A stretch of 44,592 nucleotides of DNA from Micrococcales bacterium 31B. Its GTDB lineage: Bacteria > Actinomycetota > Actinomycetes > Actinomycetales > Dermabacteraceae. A program made the position numbers and the translations under genes. The notes beneath the pieces were generated by a model that saw only the letters and a list, made by a program, of their open reading frames with translations, did no database searches and was not told where the DNA came from. The stretch covers positions 54,154 through 98,745 of the forward strand of contig JAFFTF010000001.1 in NCBI GenBank assembly GCA_022803075.1, given 5' to 3'. Each line of letters begins with the position of its first letter. Positions within the stretch are counted from its first letter, which is position 1. Of this stretch, positions 23,546 to 33,995 are shown one piece after another.

Positions 23546-24793
23546 ATGACTACGGGGGATAAATTGAAGCGTAAAGTCTCGCACGCCAGTCTGCGTCGTT
23601 TCTTAGTTACTGCCGCCGCCACGACGGCACTCGCAACCCTTGCCGCCTGCAGCACTAGTCTCGAAACCACTGGCGCTGCCGCGACTCGGCCCGGCGCCAT
23701 TGCTCTGCCCTCGCCCACGGCCGACGCGCCCGCGCCCGGGTCCACCGAGACCACGGCCGACGCGCCCGCGCCCGGGGCCACCGAGACCACGGCCGACGCG
23801 CCCGCGCCCGGGTCCACCGAGACCACGGCCGACGCGCCCGCGCCCGGGTCCACCGAGACCACGGCCGACGCGCCCGGGTCCACCGCGCCGACCGAGCTCG
23901 CCCAAGCCCTCGCAGACAGGATGCAAAACCTGCGCGATGAAGCCCGCAACGAGGCCGCCAAAGCTTCGGACGATTCCGGCGGTGCCCGGGCTGTAGCCGA
24001 CGACGATGATGACGAGCCGGAAGCCTCCGCAGGCATCGCCCCCGACGCTCTGGTGCCTGCGGAGGAACTCGCGCCCTCCGTCGCGAAGATCGAGCCCGAG
24101 GTTGTCGCCCCGGCGCCAAGCGAGCCGACCCTGCCAGTGGCCCCCGCGGCGTCCGAACCCCCAGCCCCGCCCGCGGGTGGCGTGGACTGCAGCGTCTCCA
24201 AGTGCATCGCGCTAACCTTCGACGATGGCCCGAGCAAGTACACCCCGGGCGTGCTCGACACGCTTAAGGCTCGCAATGCCAAGGCAACGTTCTTCGTGCT
24301 CGGGCAGGCCGTGGAGCGCAATCCCGGCACGGCTCGCCGTATCGTGAACGAGGGTAGCGAGATCGCCGTGCACACCTGGAACCACCCGCAGCTCAGCAAG
24401 ATCGGCGCGGCGAAGGTCGAATGGCAGCTGACGTCGACGCGCGACGCCATTCAGCGCGCTACGGGCGTCACGCCCGCGTGGATGCGCCCGCCGTACGGTG
24501 ACATCGGCGGTTCGGCACGCCAGGCCACCGCGAGGGTCGGCTACCCCGTCGCGCTGTGGAACGTCGACACTCTCGACTGGCAAAATCGCAGCGCAGCTAC
24601 GACCAAGCGCCGCGCGCTGGCGGGGGCCAAGCCCGGCGCGATCATTCTGATGCACGACATTCACCCGTACGCGCCGCAGATGCTGCCCGAGCTGATCGAC
24701 GAGCTGCACGACCGCGGTTATCACCTTGTCACCATGTCTGAGCTTATGCGGGGCAAGCATGTGCAGCCGGGGGTCAGCTACACGCGGCGCTAA
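23546..24793 (+). CDS. Polysaccharide deacetylase lipoprotein (NodB/CE4), paralogue 2
   Basis: A 415-residue surface lipoprotein: signal peptide with lipobox TLAAC (C35), a stalk of Ala/Pro/Thr/Glu repeats (about 58-115), an acidic helical linker (DDDDDEPEAS) and a C-terminal NodB domain (about 213-400). Motifs TFDDGPSKYTPGVLD, HTWNHPQ, RPPYGD, NVDTLDW and MHDIHPYAP are complete, so catalysis is expected. It is clearly a paralogue of the enzyme at 20692 but uses a lipid anchor instead of a membrane helix. The CDF/ArsR module separates the two. The start has only AGG three bases upstream. A strong terminator follows. Confidence 0.93.
   Translation: MTTGDKLKRKVSHASLRRFLVTAAATTALATLAACSTSLETTGAAATRPGAIALPSPTADAPAPGSTETTADAPAPGATETTADAPAPGSTETTADAPAPGSTETTADAPGSTAPTELAQALADRMQNLRDEARNEAAKASDDSGGARAVADDDDDEPEASAGIAPDALVPAEELAPSVAKIEPEVVAPAPSEPTLPVAPAASEPPAPPAGGVDCSVSKCIALTFDDGPSKYTPGVLDTLKARNAKATFFVLGQAVERNPGTARRIVNEGSEIAVHTWNHPQLSKIGAAKVEWQLTSTRDAIQRATGVTPAWMRPPYGDIGGSARQATARVGYPVALWNVDTLDWQNRSAATTKRRALAGAKPGAIILMHDIHPYAPQMLPELIDELHDRGYHLVTMSELMRGKHVQPGVSYTRR
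23717..23885 (+). repeat. 36-bp tandem repeats (four plus a partial) in deacetylase 2
   Basis: Unit ACGGCCGACGCGCCCGCGCC... encodes TADAPAPGSTET. Four full units (23717-23860) are nearly identical, one with a Ser-to-Ala change, followed by a shortened unit. Same period as the stalk repeat in deacetylase 1 but unrelated sequence. Confidence 0.9.
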
Positions 24794-24814
24794 TGCACGC
24801 GCGATTTATTCGGA

Positions 24815-24854
24815 CGCCAGGGCGGTACCGCTGATTGCGGACCGCCCTGTGGCG
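24815..24854 (+). terminator. Hairpin terminator after deacetylase 2
   Basis: Stem CGCCAGGGCGGTaCCGC / GCGGaCCGCCCTgTGGCG with loop TGATT, about 20 bases after the stop. No T-tract. Confidence 0.75.
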
Positions 24855-24973
24855 TGCGTGGGGTGCAGGGGCGGTGCCAGCATCCGGCGAGAGCGCTGTC
24901 GGGAGGCCTACCGGCTCAAAAGCACGCAGAGTAACTGAAGGTGTCATATGTGTTACACGCAGCAAAATAGGTA

Positions 24974-25039
24974 GAGGGTGAGTCTGTAGTTATCAATTAA
25001 CAAGTGGTCCCTCCATGCGTCGTCGAGGGCCTCACCCTC
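24974..25039 (+). promoter_or_regulatory. Leader inverted repeat before the fibril gene
   Basis: GAGGGTGAG (24974-24982) and CTCACCCTC (25031-25039) are perfect 9-base complements 48 bases apart, ending just before the ribosome site GGGAGAG of the fibril gene. Pairing would place the whole leader in one long arm. The 24794-25057 gap otherwise holds the deacetylase terminator and an AT-rich promoter stretch near 24930-24970. Confidence 0.4.
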
Positions 25040-25057
25040 AACCAAGGGAGAGCATCC

Positions 25058-28000
25058 ATGTCACGCAATCGCTTCATTCGCCGCCGCGCCCTTTCGCATT
25101 CGTGGCGCCAGGGCGTCCACCCCGAGGGCGACCACCTGGCGCGCGGCCGCGAGAACCTGGAGCGCACGCTTGCGGCGGCCACGGTATTCGGCCTCGCCTC
25201 GGCGGGCCTCGTGGGCCTCAACCTGGCCGCTCCGACGGGGGCTAGGGCCGAATATGCCCTCTCTGGCATGGAATTCCTCGGCGCAACCTATCACGGTGCC
25301 TGGGTCAAGCAGATCTAACACATGAACTGGCGCAAAGCCACAAATCTCGCGACCTCCGACGATCTCGGTTACACGCCGCTGCTGGAGCGCACCGTGGTCA
25401 AGGTGGGCACCACCTTGCGCATGGAGCCCACCCCCGGCTACGTCGTGACCGCGACCGCGACCGCCCTCGGCGGCCAAAACGCACCGGGGTCGCTAGGCAT
25501 CACCTCGTGCGGCGGCACCAGCGACGTGCTCACCAACGTGGTCACCCAAAACCCCGCAAACATAGGCGGGCCGAGCACTTTATGGCAATCAAACCTCTGG
25601 ACCGGCGGCTATGCCTCGAACGATAACGCCAGCTTCTTCACGGGCAACACGCAGTTGCCGTCACCGGGCAACCTGGTGCCCTTCAATGGTGCCGGCAACC
25701 TTTCGGCGACCCTCAGCTTCAGCGCGACGCTCAACGGCGAGCCCGCGCCCGTAGACCTCGTCGTCACGGACGGCGAAAGTCTTTCGGCCCGCGAGTCTAT
25801 GGTGATCACCACGAACGGCACGGCCTGGGAGCCGATCGATAATGCCGACAACGCCGCGGGCACCCGACCCATGTGGACCAGCACGGTCAACGCCGGTTTC
25901 GGTAGTCAAAACTTCGGTGCTTTCATCACCATTGCCGGCCTGGGCGATCCCGGCGAGCATCTGCGCGTGCCCCTTGCCGTGTCGAAAAACGTCACGACCG
26001 TCAACGTCAATCTGAAATCCGGCTGGACCCAAGACGTCTACGCTCAAATCGCGCTGCTCTACTCGGCAGACGCCGGCAGCGCACCCGCAAGCTATGGAAC
26101 CGCCTGGGCGCAACAGAAGTACCAGCCCAAGGTCGGCACGAACGCGATGCAGTCCGACCTGGCGGCGGCAGACTACCCCGCTCTGGTGAACACGAATCCG
26201 CACTGCCTCGGCACCGTTCGCCCCGACGTCGAACCGTCCTTCTGGCCACGATTCTGGGGCTCGGACAGCGTTCCGAGCGAGCAGTTTCGCAAAGTCAACG
26301 ACGAATCGGTCGCGGACCTCGTCGACGGCGGGAAGTTCCCGCAGGTCCGCACCTGCTCCACGAACTACACTTTCACGCTCAACGCCACCGCTGCGGACGG
26401 CGTGCCCGTGGCAGGCTGGATCGACTTCAACATGAGCGGTGCCTTCGACCCCGGTGAGCGCCTGCAGTCCACCGTGCAGGGCGGCAAGGTGAATTTCAGT
26501 TTTGCTGGGCAGAAGTTGCCCGCCGGCACCACTGGAATCGGCTCGCGCTTCTGGCTGTCCTCAGATGTGAACGCCATTCAACAACCCACAGGCACCCCGG
26601 TCGACGGTTCGGTGCAAGACCACCTGATCCCCGTGCAGATCGAGTGCACCACCGCCACCGGTACGGGGCAACAGGGCTCGCCCGCAACCGTGCAGGGAGC
26701 CGACGCGTTCCCTGGTGGAGATCTCACCGGAGCGTCCTACTCTCTCGGTGCCAACCCGGACGGCACGCCCCTGCTCGCAGCCCCCGCCTTGGACGCGAGC
26801 GGCGCCGAAGTGGGCGCGTACACCGTCGATCCGGCAACCGGCGTGCTGACCTTTATACCGACTAACCCCAACTACATTGGCAGCCTGAGCCGGTGAAGCT
26901 CGTGGCAGACCTCGCGGGTACCGTGTACGAGGCGGACGCGCAGGCGACGATTTCGGCCGTGGCGGGCGAGCCGCAGCCAGATTCGCCCACCGCCTTTGCG
27001 GGCGAACCCACCACGATCAATGTTCTCGCGAACGATACCGCCGTCGCCCCGTGGGATCCGTCGACCGTCGCGTTCCCGACGGCGGGCCAGCCTGCGGGTG
27101 CGACAGTCAGCACCGATGGCAAGACCCTCAGCGTGCCGAACGTAGGCACCTACGAGGTGCAGCCCGACGGCACGATCGTATTCACGCCCGCCGACGGATA
27201 CTCCGGCACCGCGCCGGACGTCACCTACGAGGTCAAGGACGTCAACGGCACCCCCGCGACCGGTACGCTCGCGGTGACGGTCGTAGAGGGCTCCACCGCC
27301 ACTGGCTCTGGTAATCAGGGGGACGCCGTGGCGGTACCGTTGGCACCGGAGGGCACCGACCCAGCCACCCTCGCCTACAAGTTTGGCCCCGACGGGCTGC
27401 CGCCGATTCGACCCTGTCGGACGACGGGTTGACGCTGACGGTGCCTGGTGAGGGTGTGTGGGTCATCGATCCCGCTACGGGCGAGGCGACGTTCACCCCG
27501 GACCCTGGGCTCGACAAGGACCCGACCCCGGTGCCGTTTGTGGTGACCACCCAGGCTGGCGAGCCCGTCGCGAAGGGGGTTGCCTCGGTGGACTATCCGG
27601 ACGTAGACAATCCACCCGCCGGAGCCGGAGCGCAGGGTGCGCCGGTGTCGGTGGTGCCGGTGTTTGATGCGTCGACGGTGGCGTCGAGTACGACGTTTGC
27701 GGGTGTTGATCCGGCGTTGCAGCCTCAAGGTGCGGTGGTGAGTGATGATGGGAAGTCGCTGAGCGTGCCGGGTGAGGGTACGTGGGTGATTGACCCGGTC
27801 ACGGGCGCGTTGACGTTTACTCCGTTGCCGGAGTTTACGGGTGATCCGCAGCCGGTCGCGTTCACGGCCAGTGATGCGGCGGGTAGCGGAGCCGGCCACA
27901 GCGACGGTCAACTATCCCGACGTGCCCGATAGGGTCAACGGTTCCGGTGCCCCCGGTGCCCCCGTGACCCTACCGATCGAACTCGAGCAGGGCATGGACC

Positions 28001-29689
28001 CGGCGTCCCTGCAGTTCCCAACCGCCGGGCAGCCCGAGGGTGCCACGGTGAGCGATGCCAGCAAGACACTCACGGTGCCCGGCGAGGGCGTGTGGACGGT
28101 GGACCCGGTCAAGGGTGCGCTCACGTTCACGCCCGAGGCGGGTTTCAAGGGTGACCCCACTCCCGCGCTCTTCGAGGTGGCCGACGTCAACGGGGCCTAC
28201 TCCAAGCCGGGCATGGCCAGCGTGGACTACCCGAATTGCGTCGACGAGATGCGCAGCGGTGACCAGGGAGATCCCGTCTCGTGGAACATGCGGCTGGAGA
28301 GCGACATCGTGCTGGATAGCGTTCACTTCACGGCCTACGGTCAACCCGAGGGTGCCGCGCTGTCGGCAGATGGCAAGACCCTCACCGTTCCAGGTGACGG
28401 CGTATGGCGGCTTGAAGTGAAGGATGATGCGGCCGGCGGGGCACAGGCCATCACCGCCGACGCTACTTTCGTGACCTTCACACCCGAGAACGCCGAGGTG
28501 GTGCGCCCCGCGTCGGTGAACTACACCAGGGCAAACGACGCGGGTGCACTCGCCGTGCCAGCGCAGTTGACCGTCGTCTACCCAGACGTGCGGGACGTAC
28601 CGCCGATCCTCGGCACGCCCGGCGTACCCGTCACGATCACTCTCAACATCGCCGAGAACATCGAACCGACGTCGATCTTCTTCCCGTTCAGCGGTCAGCC
28701 GGCAGGCGCGATCGTGGCTGCCGACCGCAAGTCAATCACCGTGCCGAATGAGGGTACGTGGAGCGTGAACGCAGGGGGTACCGTGACGTTCACCCCGCAG
28801 GCTGGATTCGCCGGAAACCCCGCTGCGGTGAGTTACGCGGGCCTCGACCGGCAGGGCAACGAGGCCGCCCCGGCCACAATGGACGTCGTGTACCAGCCCC
28901 TAACGCAGCCGACGCCCGCGTCGGGCGATCAAGGCGCGGTGGTTTCGGTTCCGCTCAGGCTGGCGGACGGGGTCACACCGTCAATGCTGGACTTCGTGTG
29001 GACCACGGCGCCCCAGGGAGCGGTGATTTCGCCGGACGGCATGACAATGACGGTCCCGGGCCAGGGCGTGTGGACTATCGACCCGGCCACGGGCGCCGTC
29101 TCGTTCGCTCCCGAGCCGACCTTCCAGGGCGATCCCACCCCCCGTGCAGGTCGCGATGACCGACGGGGCGGGCACCCTCTCCGCGCCCGTCACCATCACG
29201 GTGACGTATCCGGACGTGCGCGACGCGTCCGGCACCATGGCGGCCCCGGGCCAGGCGGTGAAGATTCCGCTCGCGCTCGACGCCGACATGGACCCGACCA
29301 GCGTGTTTTTCCCCGCCGCGGGACAGCCTCGTAACGCCGTGGTCAGCCCCGACGGAAGTTCGCTGACGGTGCCCGGACAGGGCGTGTGGACGGTAAACCC
29401 GGTCACGGGCGAGCTCACGTTCACTCCGGCCGCTGGCTTCACGGGCCAGCCCGACCCCGTGAAGTTCTCGGCGTTGGACAAGTATGGCAATGTTGCCCAG
29501 GCGGGCACCGCCAGCGTCAAGCTCGGCTACGCTCCGCCTAGCGCGACGGGCACCACCCCGAACCGGCCATTGCTGCCGACCTGCTTGGCCCGCACCGGCA
29601 CGGAGGCGTGGGGCATCGGTGGCCTCGCGACGCTCCTCGCGGGTATCGGCGCCGCCCTGCACCTCGGCTCGCGCCGCAGGCGCAAGTAG
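25058..29689 (+). pseudogene. CshA-type fibril repeat surface protein with LARTG anchor, interrupted
   Basis: Pieces of one large wall protein lie in order. Start at 25058 (GGGAGAG upstream): long signal peptide ending near GARAEYA. An in-frame TAA (25316-25318) follows, then the N-terminal CshA-type domain (25322-26896). CshA fibril repeats come next, each with a GQPxGATVSxDGKTLTVP core, a VPGEGxW block and a FTPxxGFxGxPTPV block. Frame changes occur near 26890 (-1), 27400 (-1), 27887 (+1) and in the C6 run 29138-29143 (+1). The end has PTCLARTGTEAWG, a hydrophobic helix and RRRRK: a class E-type LAxTG sortase signal. CshA proteins mediate adhesion. Every break can be repaired by one base, so assembly error, decay or phase variation are all possible. 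Confidence 0.85.
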
Positions 29690-29701
29690 GTAACGTTTAA
29701 C

Positions 29702-29726
29702 GGGGGCGGGCTGCCAGCCCGCCCCC
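29702..29726. terminator. Hairpin between the fibril gene and rsgA
   Basis: Perfect 11-base stem GGGGGCGGGCT / AGCCCGCCCCC with loop GCC, between two convergent genes. Confidence 0.8.
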
Positions 29727-29742
29727 TCGCGCGTCCGGCCCC

Positions 29743-30783
29743 CTAGTGCCGTCGCTTGAAACGGGCCCGCTGGCCGCGGCTGCGCTGCTTCCACACGCGC
29801 AGTTCTTCTTGCCGGGCGTGGTAATCGGTGCGGCGAATCTGGTACGCGACCTCACGCTGGGCGCGACGCCAGCGCGCGAAGCGATCCTCGTCGAGGTGGC
29901 CGGTTGCAATCGCCGCGTGCACGGCGCAACCCGCGTCGCGCTCGTGCGCGCAGTCGGCGAAGCGGCACCGCGTCGCGAACTCCAGCACGTCGGCGTAGGC
30001 CTCGTCGACGCTGGATTCGGACCCGAGCAGGTCGAGCGAGCGCACCCCGGGCACGTCGAGGATAGCTCCGCCGCCCGGCACCGCGTAGAGGCGGCGGGTC
30101 GTCGTGGTGTGGCGGCCCTGGCCGTCGGCCCGCACCTCACGGGTGGTCTCGTCGGTGCCGAGCAGGGCGTTGAGCAGCGAGGTCTTGCCCGCACCCGACG
30201 CGCCGAGCATGGTGGCAGTGGTGCCGGGGGCAAGGAGTCGACGCAGCTCAGCGAGGCCGCGGCCATCGACAACGCTCGTCACGTGGGTGTCAATGCCGAG
30301 CGCCGCGAGCGCCACCTCGGCGAGCGCGCCCTCGACGTCTGGGCACGCGTCGGCCTTGGTGAGCACGAGCACGGGGGTCGCGCCTGACTCCCGCGCGAGT
30401 ATCCGCATGCGTTCGATGGCGCCCGGGCTCGGCGCGTGGTCGATCGGTTCGGCGATCAGGATGGTATCGATGTTGGCCGCGATCACCTGGGTGCCGCGGC
30501 CGTCCGGCGAGGGGCGGGCGAGGGTGGTGCGGCGCGCGCCGACCCGCACGATCTGGGCAGATTCGCGGGTGACCGCGACCCAGTCGCCCGCCACGGGGGT
30601 CACGTCGCGCTGGGCAGAGAGGCCCACGTTCAGCTCGGCGAGCGCAGAGGGCTCGGCCAGCAGGACGTCGGCGCTCGCGCCGTGCATAATGACGACGCGC
30701 GCGAGGCGGGTGCCGGGCTCGTCGAGCAGCCCGGCATCGTCGCCGTCGGCCCAGCCGAGCGCTGCGGGGGGTTCAGAGTTCAT
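29743..30783 (-). CDS. rsgA: Ribosome small subunit-dependent GTPase A
   Basis: A 346-residue circularly permuted GTPase that checks late 30S maturation. An N-terminal OB-like domain (about 28-95; DVTPVAGDWVAVTR) precedes the G domain in permuted order: TKAD (G4), then GASGAGKTSLLNALLG (G1), the switch region with GRHTTTTRRLY (G2) and DVPG (G3). The C-terminal zinc motif is seen as RCRFADCAHERDAGCAV. The basic tail (KQRSRGQRARFKRRH) suits rRNA binding. It stands alone between a terminator and a non-coding gap, facing the fibril gene. Confidence 0.96.
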   Translation of the reverse strand: MNSEPPAALGWADGDDAGLLDEPGTRLARVVIMHGASADVLLAEPSALAELNVGLSAQRDVTPVAGDWVAVTRESAQIVRVGARRTTLARPSPDGRGTQVIAANIDTILIAEPIDHAPSPGAIERMRILARESGATPVLVLTKADACPDVEGALAEVALAALGIDTHVTSVVDGRGLAELRRLLAPGTTATMLGASGAGKTSLLNALLGTDETTREVRADGQGRHTTTTRRLYAVPGGGAILDVPGVRSLDLLGSESSVDEAYADVLEFATRCRFADCAHERDAGCAVHAAIATGHLDEDRFARWRRAQREVAYQIRRTDYHARQEELRVWKQRSRGQRARFKRRH

Positions 30784-30974
30784 GTGTGCTTTCGTGGGGG
30801 TGTCGGCGCGAACGCAACCGACGCACTCACTTCACCACCGCTCGGGTGAGAGCACCAAGCGATTTTCTTGTCCACCCTTTTTTTTGGCCGGACGCGCGGG
30901 TGGCCCGGCGGCCGGTTCGCTCCCGCCCCGTCGCCCCCGCGCCGTGCCCCTTTCCTTTGTCACGGCGCGCGAAA

Positions 30975-31008
30975 ACGCCGGGTCGCCCGCTAACGGGCCA
31001 CCCGGCGT
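30975..31008 (-). terminator. Intrinsic terminator of the SDR operon
   Basis: ACGCCGGGTcGCCCG / CGGGCcACCCGGCGT stem with loop CTAA; on the minus strand TTTTCGCGCG follows, giving a short T-tract. It lies 11 bases beyond the last SDR stop. The remaining 30784-30974 gap contains a T8 tract (on the plus strand near 30880) and no gene. Confidence 0.8.
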
Positions 31009-31018
31009 CCGGCTCTCG

Positions 31019-31828
31019 CTACAGCAGGCCGCTGGACCGACCCACCTGCCAGTAGATGCCGCCCCCGATCATGCCGCCGTCTACGGGCACGTCGGCGGCG
31101 TTGATGAAGGAGGCATCGGGGCCGAGCAGGAACGCCACGACGGTGGCGAACTCGGCGGGGTCGGCGCCGCCGTCGAGGGGCGTGGCGGCCTGGTTGGCGT
31201 CATGAAACTTCACGGCTGTTTCGGTGCCGTGCACGGCGTTGGCCGTGTGAATCATGGGCGTTTCGACGAGGCCCGGGCACACCGAATTGGCGCGGATGTT
31301 GCGTGGGGCCAGTTCGATGGCAGTGGCCTTCGTGAGACCCAGCAGACCGTACTTGCTCGTGCAGTAGGCGGCGCTGAAGTAACCCGTGAGGCCCGCGACC
31401 GACGAGATGTTGACGATCGCGCCGCCGTCTCGCAGCAGCGGGGCTAGGGCGCGCGTGCCGAGGTAGGCGCCGTTGAGGTTAACCCCCATGAGGCGGTTCC
31501 ATTCCTCGGGCGTAGTTTGCGTGACCGTCTTGCGTAGGGTCACGCCCGCGTTGTTTACCGGCACGCCCGTGCTTTCGACGGCGTCGGCGACGAGTTGCCA
31601 GCCGGCCTCGGTCGAGATGTCGGCGACGATCGTCACGAGCCGATCCGTGCCCGCCGCCGCCACGAGGTCGGCCCAGTGCTCGGAGTCCGCGGGGTGAATG
31701 TCGACCGCGAGAACGGTGGCGCCCGCCGCGAGCAGGTGCAGCACCTCGGCGGCGCCCTGGCCGCGCGCTCCGCCCGTGACGACGACTGCCTTGCCGGGCC
31801 AGTATGCGGCGCTTGACTTATTAGGCAT
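31019..31828 (-). CDS. SDR family oxidoreductase
   Basis: A 269-residue classical short-chain dehydrogenase: nucleotide loop VVTGGARGQG, VNNAGVT, catalytic Ser in NISSVAG, YxxxK as YCTSK, and the C-terminal CPGLVETPM. NAD is likely preferred because VDIH follows beta-2. The stretch before NNAG (STGVPVNNAG) is about three residues shorter than usual, a possible small in-frame deletion; activity is uncertain. The ATG at 31828 has GGAGG eight bases upstream and overlaps the preceding SDR gene by eight bases. It is the last gene of the hydrolase-MFS-SDR-SDR run. Confidence 0.88.
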   Translation of the reverse strand: MPNKSSAAYWPGKAVVVTGGARGQGAAEVLHLLAAGATVLAVDIHPADSEHWADLVAAAGTDRLVTIVADISTEAGWQLVADAVESTGVPVNNAGVTLRKTVTQTTPEEWNRLMGVNLNGAYLGTRALAPLLRDGGAIVNISSVAGLTGYFSAAYCTSKYGLLGLTKATAIELAPRNIRANSVCPGLVETPMIHTANAVHGTETAVKFHDANQAATPLDGGADPAEFATVVAFLLGPDASFINAADVPVDGGMIGGGIYWQVGRSSGLL

Positions 31829-32621
31829 GGGCCGCGCCTCCATCGACGAAGAGGGTCTGACCGGTGACGTACGACGCGGCGTCCGAGGTGAGGAACACCA
31901 TCATGTTGGCGATGTCGGAGGGCTCGTCGAGGCGGCGCAGGGGAGTCTTGCCCACGTAGGTCATAAAGTTCTCGGGGTCTTCGTGCATCCACGCGCTCAT
32001 GGGGGTGCGGATGTAACCGGGGGCGATGGCGTTGACGCGGATGCCGAGCGGCCCCCATTCGACGGCCAGGCAGCTCGTGAGATGCGCGATGCCCGCCTTG
32101 GCCGGGGCGTAGTCGGCGCAGTTGGGGCGTGCCTTGAGGCCAGCGTAGCTCGACAGGTTGACGATGGACCCGCCGCCCTGCTCTGCCATGACGCGACCTA
32201 CGGCCTGAGCGGCGAAAAATGCTGCCGTGAGGTTGATGCCGAAGGTCTTGTTCCACGTGGCGAGGTCGAGATCGAGGGCGGGCTTGCGGTCCATGAAGCC
32301 GGCATTATTGACCCACACGTCGATGCGGCCGTGGTCGGCAACGATGCTCTGTACGGTGGCCGCGATGGCCTCGGTGTTGAGCAGGTCGGTCACGCGGTAG
32401 TCGACGCCGCTGGTGCCTTCGCCGTCGGCGGGGATGGCGAGGTCGAGGCCGATCACGCGGGCGCCCTGGGCCTCGAAGGCTGCCACGGCGGCGCCGCCGA
32501 TGCCGCCGCGAGCGCCGGTGACGACGACAACCTTGCCGACGAGATCGGGGTACACAGCCCGCGATTCGGGGGCGGCGGAGGGGGTGGTGAGGGTGGTTTG
32601 GGTGAGGGTCGAGGTAGTCAT
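31821..32621 (-). CDS. SDR family oxidoreductase
   Basis: A 266-residue classical SDR: VVVTGARGGIG, DVWVNNAGFMD, Ser in NLSSYAG, YxxxK as YAPAK and the tail VTGQTLFVDGGAAHA. Asp after beta-2 (IGLDL) suggests NAD. AGGAA stands seven bases before the ATG. It starts 27 bases after the MFS gene end and overlaps the next SDR, so it is operonic. Substrate unknown: paired SDRs in such operons often oxidise sugar or cyclic alcohols. Intact, unlike the upstream transporter and hydrolase. Confidence 0.92.
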   Translation of the reverse strand: MTTSTLTQTTLTTPSAAPESRAVYPDLVGKVVVVTGARGGIGGAAVAAFEAQGARVIGLDLAIPADGEGTSGVDYRVTDLLNTEAIAATVQSIVADHGRIDVWVNNAGFMDRKPALDLDLATWNKTFGINLTAAFFAAQAVGRVMAEQGGGSIVNLSSYAGLKARPNCADYAPAKAGIAHLTSCLAVEWGPLGIRVNAIAPGYIRTPMSAWMHEDPENFMTYVGKTPLRRLDEPSDIANMMVFLTSDAASYVTGQTLFVDGGAAHA

Positions 32622-32648
32622 GAGTGGGTTCCTAAAGGGTGAAAGGGT

Positions 32649-33960
32649 TTAGATCTGGTCGAGGGGCAACTTGGCGGTTTCGCGGATGATCACGGCGGCG
32701 ATGACGGCGAGCAGGCCGAGGAACATCACGAAGACCGAGTACACCCAACTGAGGCCGAGGGTGCCGAGCCACGTGCTGAGTTAGGGTGCCGTGCCGCCGA
32801 AGATGGCGACCGTCAGCGAGGAGACGAGGCCAACGCCGCGGGCGCGGGCCGCCGTGGGAACCTGCTCGGTGAGCAGCGCCGGGCAGATCGCGGCGAGCAT
32901 GGCCCACACGAACAGGCCGAGGCCTTGCGAGACGAAGAGGGTCCAGGTTCGGCGCCGAGCAGCGGGTTCACCGGGAACACGACGTCCATGACGCCGATGC
33001 CGTAGACGGCCATGAGCTTCTTGCGGCCCCAGCGGTCCGCGAGCATTCCGAAGATGGGCAGCCAGAAGAGGCACAGCAGTTGGGCGCAGAGGCTCGCGAC
33101 GTATGCACCCGTGGGGTCCATGCCCTTGACTGAGATGGCGGTGGCGGGGGCGAAGGTGACCCACGTGTAGTACGTGGCGTCGGTGGCGGCGCAGATGAGA
33201 ATGATGCGGCCCGCGAACTTCAGCATGTCGCGCGTCGACATGCGGGGCGAGGCGTCGTCGGTGTTGTCGGCCTCTTCAAACACGTGCGATTCGGAGGCGC
33301 TGCGGCGCAGGAACAGGGCGTAGATGCCGAGCAGGGCGCCCACGGCGAAGCCTACGCGCCAGCCGTACGCCTCCATGGCGGTGTCGCCGAAGTACCAGGT
33401 GAGACCGGCGGCGAGGGCCGTGGCGGCCATGACGCCGATGGTGACGCTCACGAACACCGTGCTGGACCAAAGACCCCGACGCTCCGGTGGTGCGATCTCG
33501 GCGACGTACGTGTACGCGACACCACTTTCGCCGCCGTGGGCGAGGCCCTGGGCGAGCCGAAGCACGAGCAGCAGCACGGAGGCCACGGCTCCCACTTGAT
33601 CGTAGGTCGGCACGAGGGCGACGCCGAGGCTCGTGAGGGCCAGCATCGACATCGTGAGGATCAGCGTGAACTTGCGGCCCTTGCGGTCACCGAGGGCGCC
33701 GAATAGCCAACCACCGACGGGGCGGGCAATAAAGCCGCCTGCGAACACCGCGAGGGTGGAGGGCAGGGCCGAGGTCTGATCGGTCGTGTCGAATAGGTTC
33801 GAGGCCAGGTACACCGAAAAGGTGCCGTAGAGGGTCCAGTCGAACCATTCGAGGGCGTTGCCGACGGCGGCGGCGCGCAAGGACTTTTGCGCGACTCCAG
33901 GTCGACTGTGGTGGCTGTGGAGGTGTGCTCGGGTGACTTCTCTGTCGGGGTGGTGATCAT
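32649..33960 (-). pseudogene. MFS transporter, metabolite:H+ symporter family, interrupted
   Basis: Reassembled, this is a complete MHS-type 12-TM symporter of about 435 residues: N-terminal RAAAVGNALEWFDWTLYGTF, the loop GALGDRKGRKFTLIL, GGESGVAYTYVAEIAPPERRG and a C-terminal RETAKLPLDQI. Three lesions: loss of one base in the A-run at 33895-33898, loss of one base near 32950, and a TAA at 32781-32783 where relatives have Tyr (GGTAPYLS). The start at 33960 has AGGAG six bases upstream. It would import the operon's substrate (a carboxylate or betaine-like compound in this family). Two lesions are one-base events, so a sequencing cause must be excluded. Confidence 0.85.
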
Positions 33961-33995
33961 GATGACTCCTGTGTCAGTGATGCTGTATGAAGGGG

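Noticed and set aside
23603-23996. Arg/Pro- or Gly/Arg-rich repeat proteins in other frames of the 36-bp repeats
   Set aside because: These are translations of the deacetylase 2 tandem repeat in wrong frames.
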